A stretch of 64,000 nucleotides of DNA. Origin: Planctomycetaceae bacterium. Lineage in GTDB: Bacteria > Planctomycetota > Planctomycetia > Pirellulales > PNKZ01. Shown here one piece after another: positions 1-9,382 of this stretch (its first letter is position 1; each line of letters begins with the position of its first letter). The notes beneath the pieces are model-generated. The model saw only the letters and a list, made by a program, of their open reading frames with translations, did not search any database and was not told where the DNA came from. The stretch is from NCBI GenBank assembly GCA_016793115.1, contig JAEUIN010000180.1, forward strand, positions 18,553 through 82,552, written 5' to 3'. The position numbers and the translations under genes are program-made.

Positions 1-577
1 GGGCCGACAGCGTGATCGGGCTCACCGGCCCCTTCGCTTTGCGTTCGCCGACCTTCTTTCCCAGCAAGGAGGCGAACACATCGCGCACGTGATCGGCGGT
101 GAACACTTGATCGTCGTCGTGAGCCTTCTTATTACGGAAGCCCACATAGGCGAACAGCGGCCCCAAATAGGCGACGAGCAACAGCGGCAAGCTGACGAAG
201 TAATACCAGGGGATCAGGAACTGCAACAAAAACGCGACGACGAACGGTAGGAAGACGATCGTGCTCCACTTCATGTAGGCGTGCTTGTGATACTGGGCAT
301 CTTGGTTCACCCAGTCGCAACTCTTCACCCATAAGAGCAGCAAGATCACCGACAACGCGATCTTCACGATGCTGAAATAGTAGCCCTGCCCGCGGGCGAA
401 GTTCGACGGCAAGAATTGATCGGGGTAATTGATGCCGATCCACTCCGGCCACGTGGCGGCGGGTGCGTCGGAGTCGGTCGCCGCGGGGGCGGCATCTTGG
501 GCGAAGGCCGCCGCCGGCTCGATCGCCCACGGCAGAACGAACGCCGACAGCAAGAATAGGAACCGCAGGCTCGGCAT
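1..577 (-). CDS. Membrane protein, N-terminal part (possible PilB/GspE-type ATPase), runs off left edge
   Basis: Translating the minus strand from the ATG at 577 gives 192 residues with no stop before the window edge, so the C-terminus is missing. Residues 1-27 look like a signal peptide ending at AFAQ. Three hydrophobic stretches follow at about 68-84, 105-124 and 127-147, then a basic soluble stretch (KKVGERKAKGP). The start codon overlaps the pilT stop codon (TAATG), which points to translational coupling. Planctomycete pilT genes are often followed by secretion or pilus ATPase genes, so an ATPase domain beyond the edge is plausible, but no ATPase motif is visible here. An unrelated membrane protein is the alternative. 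Confidence 0.6.
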   Translation of the reverse strand, partial: MPSLRFLFLLSAFVLPWAIEPAAAFAQDAAPAATDSDAPAATWPEWIGINYPDQFLPSNFARGQGYYFSIVKIALSVILLLLWVKSCDWVNQDAQYHKHAYMKWSTIVFLPFVVAFLLQFLIPWYYFVSLPLLLVAYLGPLFAYVGFRNKKAHDDDQVFTADHVRDVFASLLGKKVGERKAKGPVSPITLSA

Positions 578-1722
578 TAGAGAATTCCAGGTTGTGCGAC
601 GTTGATGCCTTTGAGAGCCATCTTCAGGGCGTCGACGTTCGGCGCCACTTCGAAGGCCGTAGCCCGATCGATCAAATCCGTGTCGACCAAGTGCTTCAAG
701 CTCATGGTGAAATCTTGCATGCCTTCCTTTTCGCACATGCGAATGGCGTCGGCGAGTTTCTCGTCTTTCTCTTCCAGAATAAGCTTGCGCACGATCGAGT
801 TGAACGTCATGATTTCGACCGTCGGAACGCGGCCGACCCCTTCCTTGATCGACGGCAGCAGCTTCTGCGCGACGATGGCCTTCATGTTCATCGCGATCGC
901 GCTGCGCAGCGAGGCGTGCATCGACTGCGGAAACAAGTCGAGAATACGACCGATCGTCGAAGGCGCGCTGGAAGCGTGGATGGTGCCGAACACCAAGTGC
1001 CCCGTTTCGGCGGCGTGAATCGCCGTCATAAACGTTTCCTCATCGCGCATTTCGCCCACGAGCATGATGTCGGGGTCTTCACGCACGGCGTGCTTCATGC
1101 CGATCTGGAAATCGACGACGTCCATGCCGATCTCGCGCTGGTTGATCAGGCACTTGTCTTCCGTGAACACGAATTCAATCGGGTCTTCCAGCGTCAGAAT
1201 ATGCTTGCGGTAGTTGGCGTTCACCCAGTTGAGCATGCTGGCAATGGTCGTGCTCTTACCGGAGCCGGTCACGCCGGCCAAGAGCACCATCCCCTGGTGA
1301 TACTTGCAAAGTTCGACCATGCCGGGGGGCAAGTGCAAGCCTTCAAAATTCGGGATGTTGCGATTCACGCGGCGAGCCACCATGCCCACGTGTCCGAGCT
1401 GCGTGAGCAAGTTCACGCGGAAGCGCCAGTTTTCGCCGTCGACTTCCACTTGATAGGCGAAGTCGGCTCCTCCCGTTTCGTTAAAGATCTTCCGGTTGCG
1501 CTCCGAAAGCATCGGAAAGCAAATGCGCACCATCTCTTCGTCGTCGATCGGACCGCGGGTCAGCGGGCGCAAGTCCCCGTTGACGCGCACGATCGGCGGC
1601 CGGCCCACTTTGAGATGCAAATCGCTCCCCTTGAGCTTCACCAAGGCGCGAAACATCTTGTCGATCTCGAGATCGACTTTCTTCTGAAGAAAACGTTCTG
1701 CGTCAGCGTCGACGACGGCCAT
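577..1722 (-). CDS. pilT: PilT-type twitching motility / pilus retraction ATPase
   Basis: 381 residues, the usual PilT length. This cytoplasmic hexameric ATPase powers disassembly of type IV pili. The N-terminal PAS-like half includes the typical DLHLKVGRPP stretch (34-43). The RecA-like core shows Walker A GVTGSGKST (150-158), the Asp box ILTLEDPIEF (175-184), Walker B DPDIMLVGEMRD (216-227) and the His box ETGHLVFGTIHA (239-250). PilT is distinguished from PilB by its length, the lack of a zinc-binding tetracysteine motif, and the SIVRKLILEE stretch in the place of the PilT AIRNLIRE motif. It is followed with a one-base overlap by a membrane protein gene, and hisF lies 102 bp upstream on the same strand. 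No pilin genes are in the window. Confidence 0.95.
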   Translation of the reverse strand: MAVVDADAERFLQKKVDLEIDKMFRALVKLKGSDLHLKVGRPPIVRVNGDLRPLTRGPIDDEEMVRICFPMLSERNRKIFNETGGADFAYQVEVDGENWRFRVNLLTQLGHVGMVARRVNRNIPNFEGLHLPPGMVELCKYHQGMVLLAGVTGSGKSTTIASMLNWVNANYRKHILTLEDPIEFVFTEDKCLINQREIGMDVVDFQIGMKHAVREDPDIMLVGEMRDEETFMTAIHAAETGHLVFGTIHASSAPSTIGRILDLFPQSMHASLRSAIAMNMKAIVAQKLLPSIKEGVGRVPTVEIMTFNSIVRKLILEEKDEKLADAIRMCEKEGMQDFTMSLKHLVDTDLIDRATAFEVAPNVDALKMALKGINVAQPGIL

Positions 1723-1824
1723 GTTTCGGTTATCAGTTGCCGGAGGTGAGTTGTCAGTAGGTGCCGATCGGAGTCTTGTCTGGATTGGCGAGCCGCCGGC
1801 CTAAGCGATCGGAGTCTTCAAGGT

Positions 1825-2592
1825 TCAGATCCTTACCGCGACGCCCCGCGCTCGCATTTGTCGCTTCGCCTCGGGAATCGTGTACGCGCCGAAGTGAAAC
1901 ATGCCGGCGGCGAGCACGGCGTCGGCATGACCGACGAGCACGGCATCGGCCAAGTGATCCGGCGTGCCCGCCCCGCCGCTGGCGACGACGGGAATCGAAA
2001 CGGCGTCGGAGACGGCCCGCGTAATCTCGAGGTCGAAGCCTTGCTTCGTGCCGTCGGCGTCCATGCAGGTCAGCACGATTTCGCCGGCTCCTAACGACTC
2101 GACTTTCTTCGCCCACTCCACGGCTTCAAGCCCGGTCGGCACACGACCGCCGTTGATATGGACTTCCCAAACTTCGCGGCCGTCGCGCACGACGCGTTTC
2201 GGGTCGATATTCACCACAGTCGCGCAGCTACCGAACTTATCGCTCACTTGCGTGATGATATCCGGCGTGCGCACTGCGGCGGAGTTGATGCTCACCTTCT
2301 CGGCGCCTGCCTGAATCAGCGCGGTCGCATCGTCGAGCGTGCGAATACCGCCCCCGACGGTGAACGGCATGAAGATCGTTTCACTGACGCGCCGCACGAC
2401 GTCGTGCATGATGGCGCGGCCTTCGTGGCTCGCCGTTATATCGAGAAACACCAATTCATCGGCCCCGTCGGCCTCGTACCTTTGTGCCACTTCGACGGGG
2501 TCGCCCGCGTCGCGGAGTTCGAGAAACTTCGTTCCTTTGACGACCCGCCCCCGGTCGACATCGAGACACGGAATGACGCGTGTAGCGAGCAT
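1825..2592 (-). CDS. hisF: Imidazole glycerol phosphate synthase cyclase subunit HisF
   Basis: 255 residues, full length for HisF. It uses ammonia made by HisH to convert PRFAR to imidazole glycerol phosphate and AICAR, linking histidine and purine synthesis in the cytoplasm. It is a TIM barrel with both catalytic aspartates in the expected places: D11 in the [16 protein letters not shown] stretch and D130 in VVNIDPKR. Phosphate-binding glycine loops are visible ([11 protein letters not shown] near 78-88 and [11 protein letters not shown] near 200). A GGAA ribosome-binding site lies five bases before the ATG. The other his genes are not nearby, so the gene stands outside a his operon, as is common in planctomycetes. 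Confidence 0.97.
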   Translation of the reverse strand: MLATRVIPCLDVDRGRVVKGTKFLELRDAGDPVEVAQRYEADGADELVFLDITASHEGRAIMHDVVRRVSETIFMPFTVGGGIRTLDDATALIQAGAEKVSINSAAVRTPDIITQVSDKFGSCATVVNIDPKRVVRDGREVWEVHINGGRVPTGLEAVEWAKKVESLGAGEIVLTCMDADGTKQGFDLEITRAVSDAVSIPVVASGGAGTPDHLADAVLVGHADAVLAAGMFHFGAYTIPEAKRQMRARGVAVRI

Positions 2593-2926
2593 AACGGTTC
2601 CGATGAATCTCGACGGAGCGGAAAGCGCGTAAGATGAGATGAGGCTAGGGGTTTCCTAGCCTCTCTAGACGGGCGACTTTTTACTCTAAACTCCCTAAGC
2701 GCGCGGGTCAACGGGCCGACGTAATCGCTCGTTTCATGCTGTAGGCAACTCACATCCGCCGGCCCCCCCGAGCCACCCGTCGCCGGCCGCCTTAGGGAAT
2801 TTGCTCCGACAAACTCTTTACCCCCTCTGCATAGCTAGTAAGCTGGGATGGATTCATTTTCTTACGGCATGTTCAGCCGGCGGCAGATTCAGGTCGCGCG
2901 CTGTCCGTCTCTTGATGAGGCCGTTT
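2593..2926. other. Divergent intergenic region between hisF and the GYF protein gene
   Basis: This gap must hold the promoters of both flanking genes. It contains a perfect 9-bp hairpin at 2641-2663 (gaggctagg, loop ggttt, cctagcctc), about 50-70 bases upstream of the hisF start, so it could lie in the hisF leader. The rest shows a C-rich run near 2760-2770 and a GATGAGG ribosome-binding site at 2914-2920 for the plus-strand gene. I could not assign a convincing -10/-35 pair. Confidence 0.5.
2641..2663. repeat. Perfect 9-bp inverted repeat upstream of hisF
   Basis: Arms gaggctagg and cctagcctc are separated by five bases. No T-run follows on either strand, so it is not a standard intrinsic terminator. 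Its place in the hisF leader makes a regulatory hairpin possible, though nothing further supports that. Confidence 0.45.
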
Positions 2927-4930
2927 ATGATCGCCGACTGGTTCGTAATGGTCGATTCGCGCGTCGTCGGCCCGTACACAGGCGACGCGCTGCTCGCGGC
3001 GATGCATCGCGGCAGCATCCCGCCGACGACCAAAGTCCGCCATCTCAACGGTCCCTGGATTTCCGCTTCGCAAGCCTTTTCGATTCTCACCGCCGCAGCG
3101 AACGCCGCGATGCCGCTCACGGCGGTTCCCTATAGCGCGCCGCCCGGCGGCATGCCGCAAGCTCAGCCCGCAGTAGTCCGGCCACCGCTTCCCTCGCTGA
3201 GCGAACAAGCACACGTATCGTCGGTGCCGCGCTCTCGATTGCGCTCGGTCGCTCGACCGGTGAATGCGGCGGTGATGATGGTCGCCATTTTGCTCGGTGG
3301 AGCGGCGGCCGTGTTCGTCTATTCGAAAATCGGCTATCTCTTCCGCCCGCAGCCTCAGCCGGAGCCGGAAATCATCGTGATTCATGAACGGGATACATCG
3401 TCGCCCCAGCTTGCCGCGCGCGCGACTTCGACTAGTCCGGCGGCGACAAGCACGGCGACTGCGACGGTCGTCGCCGGACGTCCGGCCGCGCCGGCGTTTG
3501 GAGCGGCGGTGATCGCCTCCGCGCCGACGACGATTGCTTCCGCGCAGCCGCAGCCGGCCGTTTCGCCGGGGAGCGCCGCGATGCCCGCGACGGAATCCCC
3601 TACCCCTAGCCCCACGGCCGGACGGCGAAATTCCTCGAACATCTATATTCCGCCGCGCACGGCGCGCATCGAGCAAACCGGCGGCGTCGCCGCAGCCGGA
3701 GGCGGAGGATTGTTCCCTGTCGCCGCCGTCGCAAGCTCGCGGCCGAGTGCGCAGCCGCAGGCCCGCCCGCAACCCGTCGCCCAACCTGCGAACATGCCGA
3801 CGACTTGGGTGTCGACGGCGCAAGCGATTCTTGGCAAGCGCGATGTTTTGATGCAGGAATACGAAGCCGTGCAAGCCGATCTTCGGCCGCTGCTGCAAGA
3901 AGGACTCGGCGTCGACAGTCGCTTGAAGCAGATCGATCAAATGATTCGCGTAGCCAATAAAAACTACGCGGCGCTCGACGCCCAAATCGCCGAATTGCGT
4001 GCCGTCGAACGGCTTACGAAGCAGTCGCAAGCGGCTCAGATTTCCATTCTGCAGAATCAGATGTATCAATTGGAGCAAGGCGTTTCCAATTTACGATCGG
4101 AAGCGGGTCCGTTGATCAGCAAACGCACCGCGTTAATGAACAAAGTCACTCCGCTGCGCGCGACCGACGAAAAATTGAGCGCGCAAGCGAGCGACCTTCG
4201 CGAAGTACTGCTCTGGCATCTTAATCCGTTTGAGCCGATCGAAGAGCAACTCGCCGCCGAGGCCTTGATCGTGTTCGACGAACTCGCCTCGCGGAGCAAA
4301 ACGAGCGACATGGCCTGGGGGAATTTCTGCCGAGCCTGCATTCATCAGCGGCAAAACCGTCTGGATTTGGCCGACGAGCAATTCACCGCGGCTTTGGATC
4401 TGCAACCGAACGATGCGACGTTTCTCGCCGTGCGCGGCGCCTGTCGGGCCCGGCGCGATGCGACCAAAGGCCTCGACGACATGATCGCGGCCGGCAAGGC
4501 CGAAGCTAAGAACGCGACCGTTCGCTATCTCTACGCGCTGGTGCAGTTGCGTCGCGACAGCCTGACGGGCGCAGAAGCCCAATTGAGGCTTTGCCTCGAA
4601 GCGGATGCCGACCACGCCAAAGGTCAGGTTCTGCTCGCCTTGCTCAAGGCGACCGCGCCCGACGACAAGTTTCGCCGCGGCGCCTATGCGCGGACCGTCG
4701 CGGAGAAGGCGCTGTCGACCGACACGGCGGCGGCGAAGTTCGCTCTCGGCGTCGCCGCGGCCGAAGTCGGCGAATTCACGACGGCCGTCCGGCACGTGAA
4801 GAGCGCCCTCCAAGATTCGCGACTCTCCGCGAAGCAGGCCGAATGGTATCGTGCGACGCTCCAATCGTTCGAGGCGAGTAAGCCGCTGCGAATTGATTGG
4901 AAGGCGTTCGATTTCTGGACGCTGGTCTAA
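2927..4930 (+). CDS. GYF_2-domain membrane protein with coiled coil and TPR-like C-terminus
   Basis: 667 residues from the ATG at 2927. This start is preferred because GATGAGG lies six bases upstream and the protein then opens directly with the GYF_2 (DUF4339) domain; an earlier start at 2801 would add 42 unlikely residues. Order: GYF_2 at about 3-53 (WFVMVDSRVVGPYTGD, then PW), a low-complexity linker, one membrane segment at about 112-135, a long Ala/Pro/Thr-rich linker, a coiled coil at about 300-425, and a helical TPR-like region to the end (FTAALDLQPNDATFLAVRGA is a clear TPR hairpin). GYF_2 domains bind proline-rich peptides; the rest suggests a scaffold with a large, probably periplasmic, part. 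Partners and process are unknown. It converges on the next gene with six bases between stops. Confidence 0.8.
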   Translation: MIADWFVMVDSRVVGPYTGDALLAAMHRGSIPPTTKVRHLNGPWISASQAFSILTAAANAAMPLTAVPYSAPPGGMPQAQPAVVRPPLPSLSEQAHVSSVPRSRLRSVARPVNAAVMMVAILLGGAAAVFVYSKIGYLFRPQPQPEPEIIVIHERDTSSPQLAARATSTSPAATSTATATVVAGRPAAPAFGAAVIASAPTTIASAQPQPAVSPGSAAMPATESPTPSPTAGRRNSSNIYIPPRTARIEQTGGVAAAGGGGLFPVAAVASSRPSAQPQARPQPVAQPANMPTTWVSTAQAILGKRDVLMQEYEAVQADLRPLLQEGLGVDSRLKQIDQMIRVANKNYAALDAQIAELRAVERLTKQSQAAQISILQNQMYQLEQGVSNLRSEAGPLISKRTALMNKVTPLRATDEKLSAQASDLREVLLWHLNPFEPIEEQLAAEALIVFDELASRSKTSDMAWGNFCRACIHQRQNRLDLADEQFTAALDLQPNDATFLAVRGACRARRDATKGLDDMIAAGKAEAKNATVRYLYALVQLRRDSLTGAEAQLRLCLEADADHAKGQVLLALLKATAPDDKFRRGAYARTVAEKALSTDTAAAKFALGVAAAEVGEFTTAVRHVKSALQDSRLSAKQAEWYRATLQSFEASKPLRIDWKAFDFWTLV

Positions 4931-4936
4931 GCCGCG

Positions 4937-5797
4937 CTATTCGCCCGCCAACTGCTCTCCGGCGAGATTCGGAGCGGCTTCGGTCAGCGAGGCGAGCCAG
5001 CGCCGTTCGAGATCGGCGACGCCGTCGATCTCGTAGTGTTCGCGAAGCGCCGCATCGTATCCTTTCGATGCGGCGAGCTTCAGAAAGGCCGCAAAATCGG
5101 CCGGCGTGCGGAACTTGGTTAAATACCGCACCAGCGAGGCGCTCTGTCCGTAGAACGCCGTGATTCGGGTCGTGTCCGGGTATTCGTGATAGGCCAGCAT
5201 CTCGGCCAAGCGAAAGTGGCCGCCGCGCGCCGCGGCATCCCGGAAATCGGCGTCGTGCCGCAGTTGCTTTTCGCTCGGGTCGGCCAAAATCGCCAAGCCT
5301 TCCTCGGCCCAGCGTTGCGGCGGATGCTTGCCCACATGGTCGGCCAACAAAACGTGAATCAATTCATGGGCCAACGCGCCTGCGAACCAATCGGCGCGGT
5401 CTCCCCGCAGATCGATGCGCCGCGTGACGATCGCTCCGCTCTGATGTTGGATCCATGAGCTTCCCAGCGTGCGCTCGCCCCCGGGCACTTCGCGCAGGTA
5501 GCTCGCCAGCGTGCCGTGGACGACCACATGACAGCGCGGGTGCCACTGGAGCGGCGCGCCGTCGTCAAACCACTTCGCCCTCAATTCCTCCAAGAGTTCC
5601 TCGCAACGAACCGCTAGGTCCTGCAGTTCATCGGCGTCGAACGCTCCCTGAATCAAAAAGTGTTTGGTATACGTCGATCGCCAAGTCGCGCCGCAGTTCG
5701 CGGCTCGGGTCTGCCCGCCCGAGCCCGCGATCAAAACTCCGCAGAGGAGAAAAAATCCGCCGATTCGAGTGACACAGTTGTGATCAACAAAGTGCAT
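4937..5797 (-). CDS. Exported gluzincin-type metallopeptidase-like protein
   Basis: 286 residues with an N-terminal hydrophobic export signal (GGFFLLCGVLIAGSGG, about 13-28). The centre carries HELIH (144-148) followed by WAEEGLA (163-169), the HExxH plus downstream glutamate layout of MA-clan (gluzincin) zinc peptidases of the Peptidase_MA-like kind. The C-terminal part is helical, with YGQSASLVRYL resembling the region after the active site in these families. It probably acts in the periplasm. Substrate unknown; many such planctomycete proteins have never been tested for activity. Convergent with the GYF gene; the gene upstream is on the same strand but 287 bp away, so probably transcribed alone. 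Confidence 0.75.
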   Translation of the reverse strand: MHFVDHNCVTRIGGFFLLCGVLIAGSGGQTRAANCGATWRSTYTKHFLIQGAFDADELQDLAVRCEELLEELRAKWFDDGAPLQWHPRCHVVVHGTLASYLREVPGGERTLGSSWIQHQSGAIVTRRIDLRGDRADWFAGALAHELIHVLLADHVGKHPPQRWAEEGLAILADPSEKQLRHDADFRDAAARGGHFRLAEMLAYHEYPDTTRITAFYGQSASLVRYLTKFRTPADFAAFLKLAASKGYDAALREHYEIDGVADLERRWLASLTEAAPNLAGEQLAGE

Positions 5798-6060
5798 CGC
5801 CGCGTCTCGCCCTAAGCGCCACGGCCATGCGTCGAGTCATTCGACGAACTGCATTGCCGCCTGCAACGGAGTGGAGATGCTTATCACAAGTCGTGCCGAA
5901 ATCGCGCAAGCTGATCATCGCGCGGCCGTTCGAGTCGGCGCAAGCTTGGCTCATTCAATGCTTTGCGGACTTCCGCAGCGGATTGTCGCGGCATCCGCTG
6001 CCGGCGTTTGCGCTGCTACAACTCGGGGCACGTCTGCCGCGCGCAAATGCAGCATGCCCA

Positions 6061-6084
6061 GCGTCTCCTCGGCCGAGGAGACGC
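6061..6084. terminator. 24-bp perfect palindrome just after the helicase gene
   Basis: The 24 bases form a perfect palindrome (gcgtctcctcgg and its complement) that begins one base after the stop codon of the minus-strand helicase gene. The RNA would form a very stable GC-rich hairpin. No T-run follows, so it is either a non-canonical terminator or a 3-prime protecting hairpin. The rest of the 5798-6084 gap shows nothing I can name. Confidence 0.5.
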
Positions 6085-8160
6085 CTAAGCGAAGAACTCC
6101 GCGTCGTCCGCATCCTGTCGAATCTGGCCGCGTCGCTGTTCGACGACCACTCTGGCGGGCGGCAAGCTATTGAGAAAAGTCTTGCCGTAGCGCTTGGTCC
6201 GCACGCGCGGGTCAAGAATGACGACGCTGCCGCGATCGCGCGCCGTCCGAATGAGTCGGCCGAAGCCCTGCTTGAGCTTCAGCACGGCTTCCGGCAACGA
6301 GTAATCCATAAAGGGATTCCCGCCCGCCTCTTTGATGGCTTCCAGCCGGGCCTCGACGAGCGGCCGATCCGGTACGGCGAACGGCAGTTTCGTGATGATG
6401 ACCGTCTGCAGAGCGTCGCCCGGCACGTCGACTCCCTGCCAAAAGCTGTCCGTCCCCAGCAACACCCCGCGGGGATTCTCCTTGAAACGCTCGAGCATCG
6501 TCGAGCGGGGCGTGCCGTCGGCTTGCGAGTAGAGCGCGTAATCGCGCTGGGCGAGCCAAGCGGTCAGGCGCGAGGCCGTCTCGCGGAGCATTTCGTAGCT
6601 TGTAAAGAGCACGAAGGCCCGGCCGTCGCTCCGCTCCACATAGCGCTCGATCATCTCGACCGCGGCCCCCTGAAAATCGCGAGGGCTCTCGCTCGGATCG
6701 GGCATTCCTTCGAGCAATACGATTTGCGCTTGGTTCTTATAGTCGAACGGGCTGCCGAGTTCGGTCGTGTCGACTTGCGTCAGCCCGACGCGGGCTTTGA
6801 AGTAGTCAAACGCATGTGCGTCGGCGTCTTTCGAGTTCCCCGCCGGCCGCACGGTCAACGTGGCGCTCGTCATGACGACGCTCGGCACCTGTTGAAATAA
6901 ATGTTCGCGCAATAATGCGCCGACGTCCAGCGGCGCGGCGCTGAGCACCGTGCGCGGCCGGCGGCCGTAACTGGTTTCGATCCAATACACGCCGCCCGCC
7001 AGCGCCTGCTTACACCAGGAGTCGACCGATCCCGAAAGCGCCATCAAGCGGTCGGCGGCCGACGCGACATCTTGCTTTTCCTCCGCCTCATCGACGTTGT
7101 CGCCGATCCGTCGCACGAGCTTCGAGAGTTTCACCAAAGCGGGCGTGAGCGAGTTGTCGACGATCTCCGCCTGCCGCACGCGTCCGTTGCCGCTCGCATG
7201 ACGATTGCGCCACTCTTGCACCGATTGAAAGAATTCATCGGCGATGAAGCGACACTCGAGCACCGCTTGTTCGGCTTCGTGAGCCTTATGGTGCACGAGC
7301 AGGCCGCGATTGGCGCGATCGTTGTGCAGCTTGTTGAGTTGGTAGTCGACTTGGCTCGACGACACCCCCAGCCCCATATGATCGCCCGCCACGGCTTCGA
7401 GCGTGTGTGCTTCGTCGAAGACCACGGCGTCGTACTCGGGCAAAATGCTCGCGCCCTGCATCCGCAACGCCAGGTCGCTGAAGAACAGCGCGTGGTTCAC
7501 GATCAGCAGTTGCGCGTTGGCCACTCGCCGTCGGGCACGATAGTAAAAGCATTGCTCGTAGGTCGGGCAGGCCCGCCCCATGCAATTGGTGTGCTCGCTT
7601 TGCGTTTCGTCCCACACTTGCGGCAGCGGCCGGAAATCGAGATCGCTGAGCGAGCCGTCGTCGGTCTGCTGCGACCACGCGGTGATGGCCCGCAACTGGT
7701 CGAACTCCTCCTCTTCGCGAAACAACGAACCGGCCCGTTTGACGGCGTTTTGCATCCGCCTGAGGCTCAGGTAGTTGCTGCGGCCCTTCACGAGCACCGC
7801 CGAGAACTCCAGCGGAATGACGGAGTTGAGAAAGGGAATGTCCTTCTCGAAAAGCTGTTCCTGCAGGCTGATCGTATGCGTCGAAATTACGATCCGCTTA
7901 TGGCGCGGCTCGGGTTCGACGCCCGGCAGCGGCGCGATCGCCGGGGCCGGATCGTCTTGTGCGACGGAGAGTATCGCGGGCACCAGATAGGCGAAGCTCT
8001 TGCCGACGCCGGTCCCCGCTTCGGCGACGAGATGCTTTCGCGCCGCGAAAGCGCGCTCGACCGCGCCGGCCATGGCCAACTGCTGCGGACGCTCTTCGTA
8101 ATGCTTGAGCCGCGCCGCAATGCGGCCTGCGGAGCCAAGGATTTCGGCCGACGTGAGCAT
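6085..8160 (-). CDS. DinG/XPD-like superfamily 2 DNA helicase lacking one Fe-S cysteine
   Basis: 691 residues. This family unwinds DNA 5-prime to 3-prime in repair and in removal of R-loops and replication obstacles. Visible motifs: Walker A AGTGVGKS (48-55), DEAH box VVFDEAH (246-252), an [11 protein letters not shown] motif Ia (93-103), motif V/VI region [15 protein letters not shown] and QGFGRLIRT, all as in DinG/YoaA. The iron-sulfur region has Cys193, Cys198 and Cys204 with DinG spacing, but the expected first cysteine in NYLC is serine (NYLSLRR, Ser132). The protein may therefore lack the cluster or bind it with three cysteines plus another ligand. It follows thiG by 43 bp on the same strand and may be cotranscribed. 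A perfect palindrome follows the stop codon. Confidence 0.9.
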   Translation of the reverse strand: MLTSAEILGSAGRIAARLKHYEERPQQLAMAGAVERAFAARKHLVAEAGTGVGKSFAYLVPAILSVAQDDPAPAIAPLPGVEPEPRHKRIVISTHTISLQEQLFEKDIPFLNSVIPLEFSAVLVKGRSNYLSLRRMQNAVKRAGSLFREEEEFDQLRAITAWSQQTDDGSLSDLDFRPLPQVWDETQSEHTNCMGRACPTYEQCFYYRARRRVANAQLLIVNHALFFSDLALRMQGASILPEYDAVVFDEAHTLEAVAGDHMGLGVSSSQVDYQLNKLHNDRANRGLLVHHKAHEAEQAVLECRFIADEFFQSVQEWRNRHASGNGRVRQAEIVDNSLTPALVKLSKLVRRIGDNVDEAEEKQDVASAADRLMALSGSVDSWCKQALAGGVYWIETSYGRRPRTVLSAAPLDVGALLREHLFQQVPSVVMTSATLTVRPAGNSKDADAHAFDYFKARVGLTQVDTTELGSPFDYKNQAQIVLLEGMPDPSESPRDFQGAAVEMIERYVERSDGRAFVLFTSYEMLRETASRLTAWLAQRDYALYSQADGTPRSTMLERFKENPRGVLLGTDSFWQGVDVPGDALQTVIITKLPFAVPDRPLVEARLEAIKEAGGNPFMDYSLPEAVLKLKQGFGRLIRTARDRGSVVILDPRVRTKRYGKTFLNSLPPARVVVEQRRGQIRQDADDAEFFA

Positions 8161-8203
8161 CCGTGTTCTCTGTGTTCGCGCCGGGGCCTCCCGACCGCGT
8201 CGC

Positions 8204-9082
8204 CTAGCGTGGTTTGCCCGGCGCGATCAGTCCTTCTTCCGGACTGCTCGCCGTGGCGTACAACTTGCGCGGAATCCGCCCGGCCAGATACGCTTGCCGT
8301 CCCGCTTCGGTCGCCGCACGCATCGCGCGGGCCATCAGCTTGGGATCGCGCGCGTGTGCGATGCCCGTGTTAAGCAGCACGCCGTCGACGCCCAACTCCA
8401 TCGCAAACGTCACGTCGCTCGCCGTGCCGACGCCCGCGTCGACGATCACCGGGTACGTCGGGTCGTTTTCCTTCAAATACTCCAAGCAGATGCGAATGTT
8501 GTTCGGGTTGAGCACTCCCTGCCCCGATCCGATCGGGCTGCCGGCCGGCATCACGCTGACCGCGCCGGCCTGCTTCAAACGCCGCGCGGTGATCGGATCG
8601 TCGGTCGTATAGCAAAGCACCTGGAACCCTTCGGCGACGAGCCGCTCCGTCGCTTCGAGCGTGGCGATCGGGTCCGGCAGCAACGTCTTGGCGTCGCCCA
8701 GCACTTCGAGCTTCACCCAATCGGCCCCGGGGTTTTCGAGCCCCAGCAAGATCTCGCGGCCGAGACGCGCCACGCGCACGGCATCGTCGGCCGTGAAGCA
8801 CCCGGCCGTGTTGGGCAACAGCGTGTAGCGGCGCGAATCGATGAAGTCGAGGATGTTGCGCCCCTGCGCGTCGATCAATCGCTCGCGGCGCACGGCCACC
8901 GTGATGCAGTCGGTGCCGCTCAAGTCCAAACACTCGGCCATCACGTCGTAGCCGGAATACTTGCCGGTCCCGACGATCAATCGGCTTTGCAACTCATGCG
9001 TACCGATGCGGAGCACTCCGGTCGGCGGCGCTTCCGGCGGCTTGTCGGTGGGTCCGATCGGAGTGGAAACAGGTACGTTCAT
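8204..9082 (-). CDS. thiG: Thiazole synthase ThiG
   Basis: 292 residues from the ATG at 9082; the open frame extends to 9199 but that extension overlaps thiS and is Arg-rich, so it is rejected. ThiG joins deoxyxylulose phosphate, dehydroglycine and ThiS-thiocarboxylate sulfur to make the thiazole of thiamine. TIM-barrel features: [15 protein letters not shown] (36-50), TVAVRRE (61-67), the Schiff-base lysine K124 in [10 protein letters not shown], the [12 protein letters not shown] loop and DAGVGTASD phosphate-binding loop. An N-terminal proline-rich extension of about 22 residues precedes the core. The ribosome-binding site GGAGGAGG lies inside the last codons of thiS, eight bases upstream of which the reading frames are separated. 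Operon thiS-thiG, possibly with the helicase. Confidence 0.97.
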   Translation of the reverse strand: MNVPVSTPIGPTDKPPEAPPTGVLRIGTHELQSRLIVGTGKYSGYDVMAECLDLSGTDCITVAVRRERLIDAQGRNILDFIDSRRYTLLPNTAGCFTADDAVRVARLGREILLGLENPGADWVKLEVLGDAKTLLPDPIATLEATERLVAEGFQVLCYTTDDPITARRLKQAGAVSVMPAGSPIGSGQGVLNPNNIRICLEYLKENDPTYPVIVDAGVGTASDVTFAMELGVDGVLLNTGIAHARDPKLMARAMRAATEAGRQAYLAGRIPRKLYATASSPEEGLIAPGKPR

Positions 9083-9090
9083 CGCAGCGA

Positions 9091-9300
9091 CTAACCTCCT
9101 CCGACGAGCGTCACGATTTCCAGGCGATCGCCTTCCGCCAAACGACGGTCGGCGTGCACGCCGCGCGGCACGAGTTCCAAATTCACTTCCACCGCGCATT
9201 GCCTCGGCTCGAGGCCCAGTTCGCGCAGCAGCGCGGCGACGGTCGTAGCGTCTTCGATCTCGCGCGGGGTTCCGTTACAGACGATTCGCATACTGCTCAT
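9091..9300 (-). CDS. thiS: Sulfur carrier protein ThiS
   Basis: 69 residues, small beta-grasp ubiquitin-like protein. The C-terminus TLVGGG ends in the obligatory Gly-Gly, which is adenylated and thiocarboxylated to carry sulfur to Thi[12 protein letters not shown] in the middle matches the ThiS core AVAVNxxxVPR. The initiator could also be Met4 (9291), which would start with the usual MRIVCNG. It lies eight bases upstream of thiG. Its last three glycine codons (GGAGGAGGT) double as the thiG ribosome-binding site. Confidence 0.95.
   Translation of the reverse strand: MSSMRIVCNGTPREIEDATTVAALLRELGLEPRQCAVEVNLELVPRGVHADRRLAEGDRLEIVTLVGGG
9094..9102 (-). promoter_or_regulatory. thiG ribosome-binding site embedded in the thiS Gly-Gly codons
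   Basis: GGAGGAGGT, read on the minus strand, encodes the last three glycines of ThiS and is followed by TAG. It sits 11 bases before the thiG ATG at 9082, acceptable Shine-Dalgarno spacing. It decides the thiG start and couples the two genes in translation. Confidence 0.7.
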
Positions 9301-9313
9301 TCTAGAAACGCGA

Positions 9314-9351
9314 CTGCCGTCGGGAAGCCCTGCGGGCCCCGCCGACGGCAG
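9314..9351. terminator. 10-bp stem-loop between the small anchored-protein gene and thiS
   Basis: Arms ctgccgtcgg (9314-9323) and ccgacggcag (9342-9351) are perfectly complementary. The hairpin lies downstream of the minus-strand gene 9383-9892 and just upstream of thiS. Only a weak T-rich stretch (GTTTCTAG) follows on the minus strand, so termination is plausible but not certain. Confidence 0.5.
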
Positions 9352-9382
9352 ACGATTAACACACTTGAACCGCGAGCGACGA

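Noticed and set aside
463..1749. 428-codon plus-strand frame opposite pilT
   Set aside because: His/Arg-rich antisense of a perfectly conserved pilT gene.
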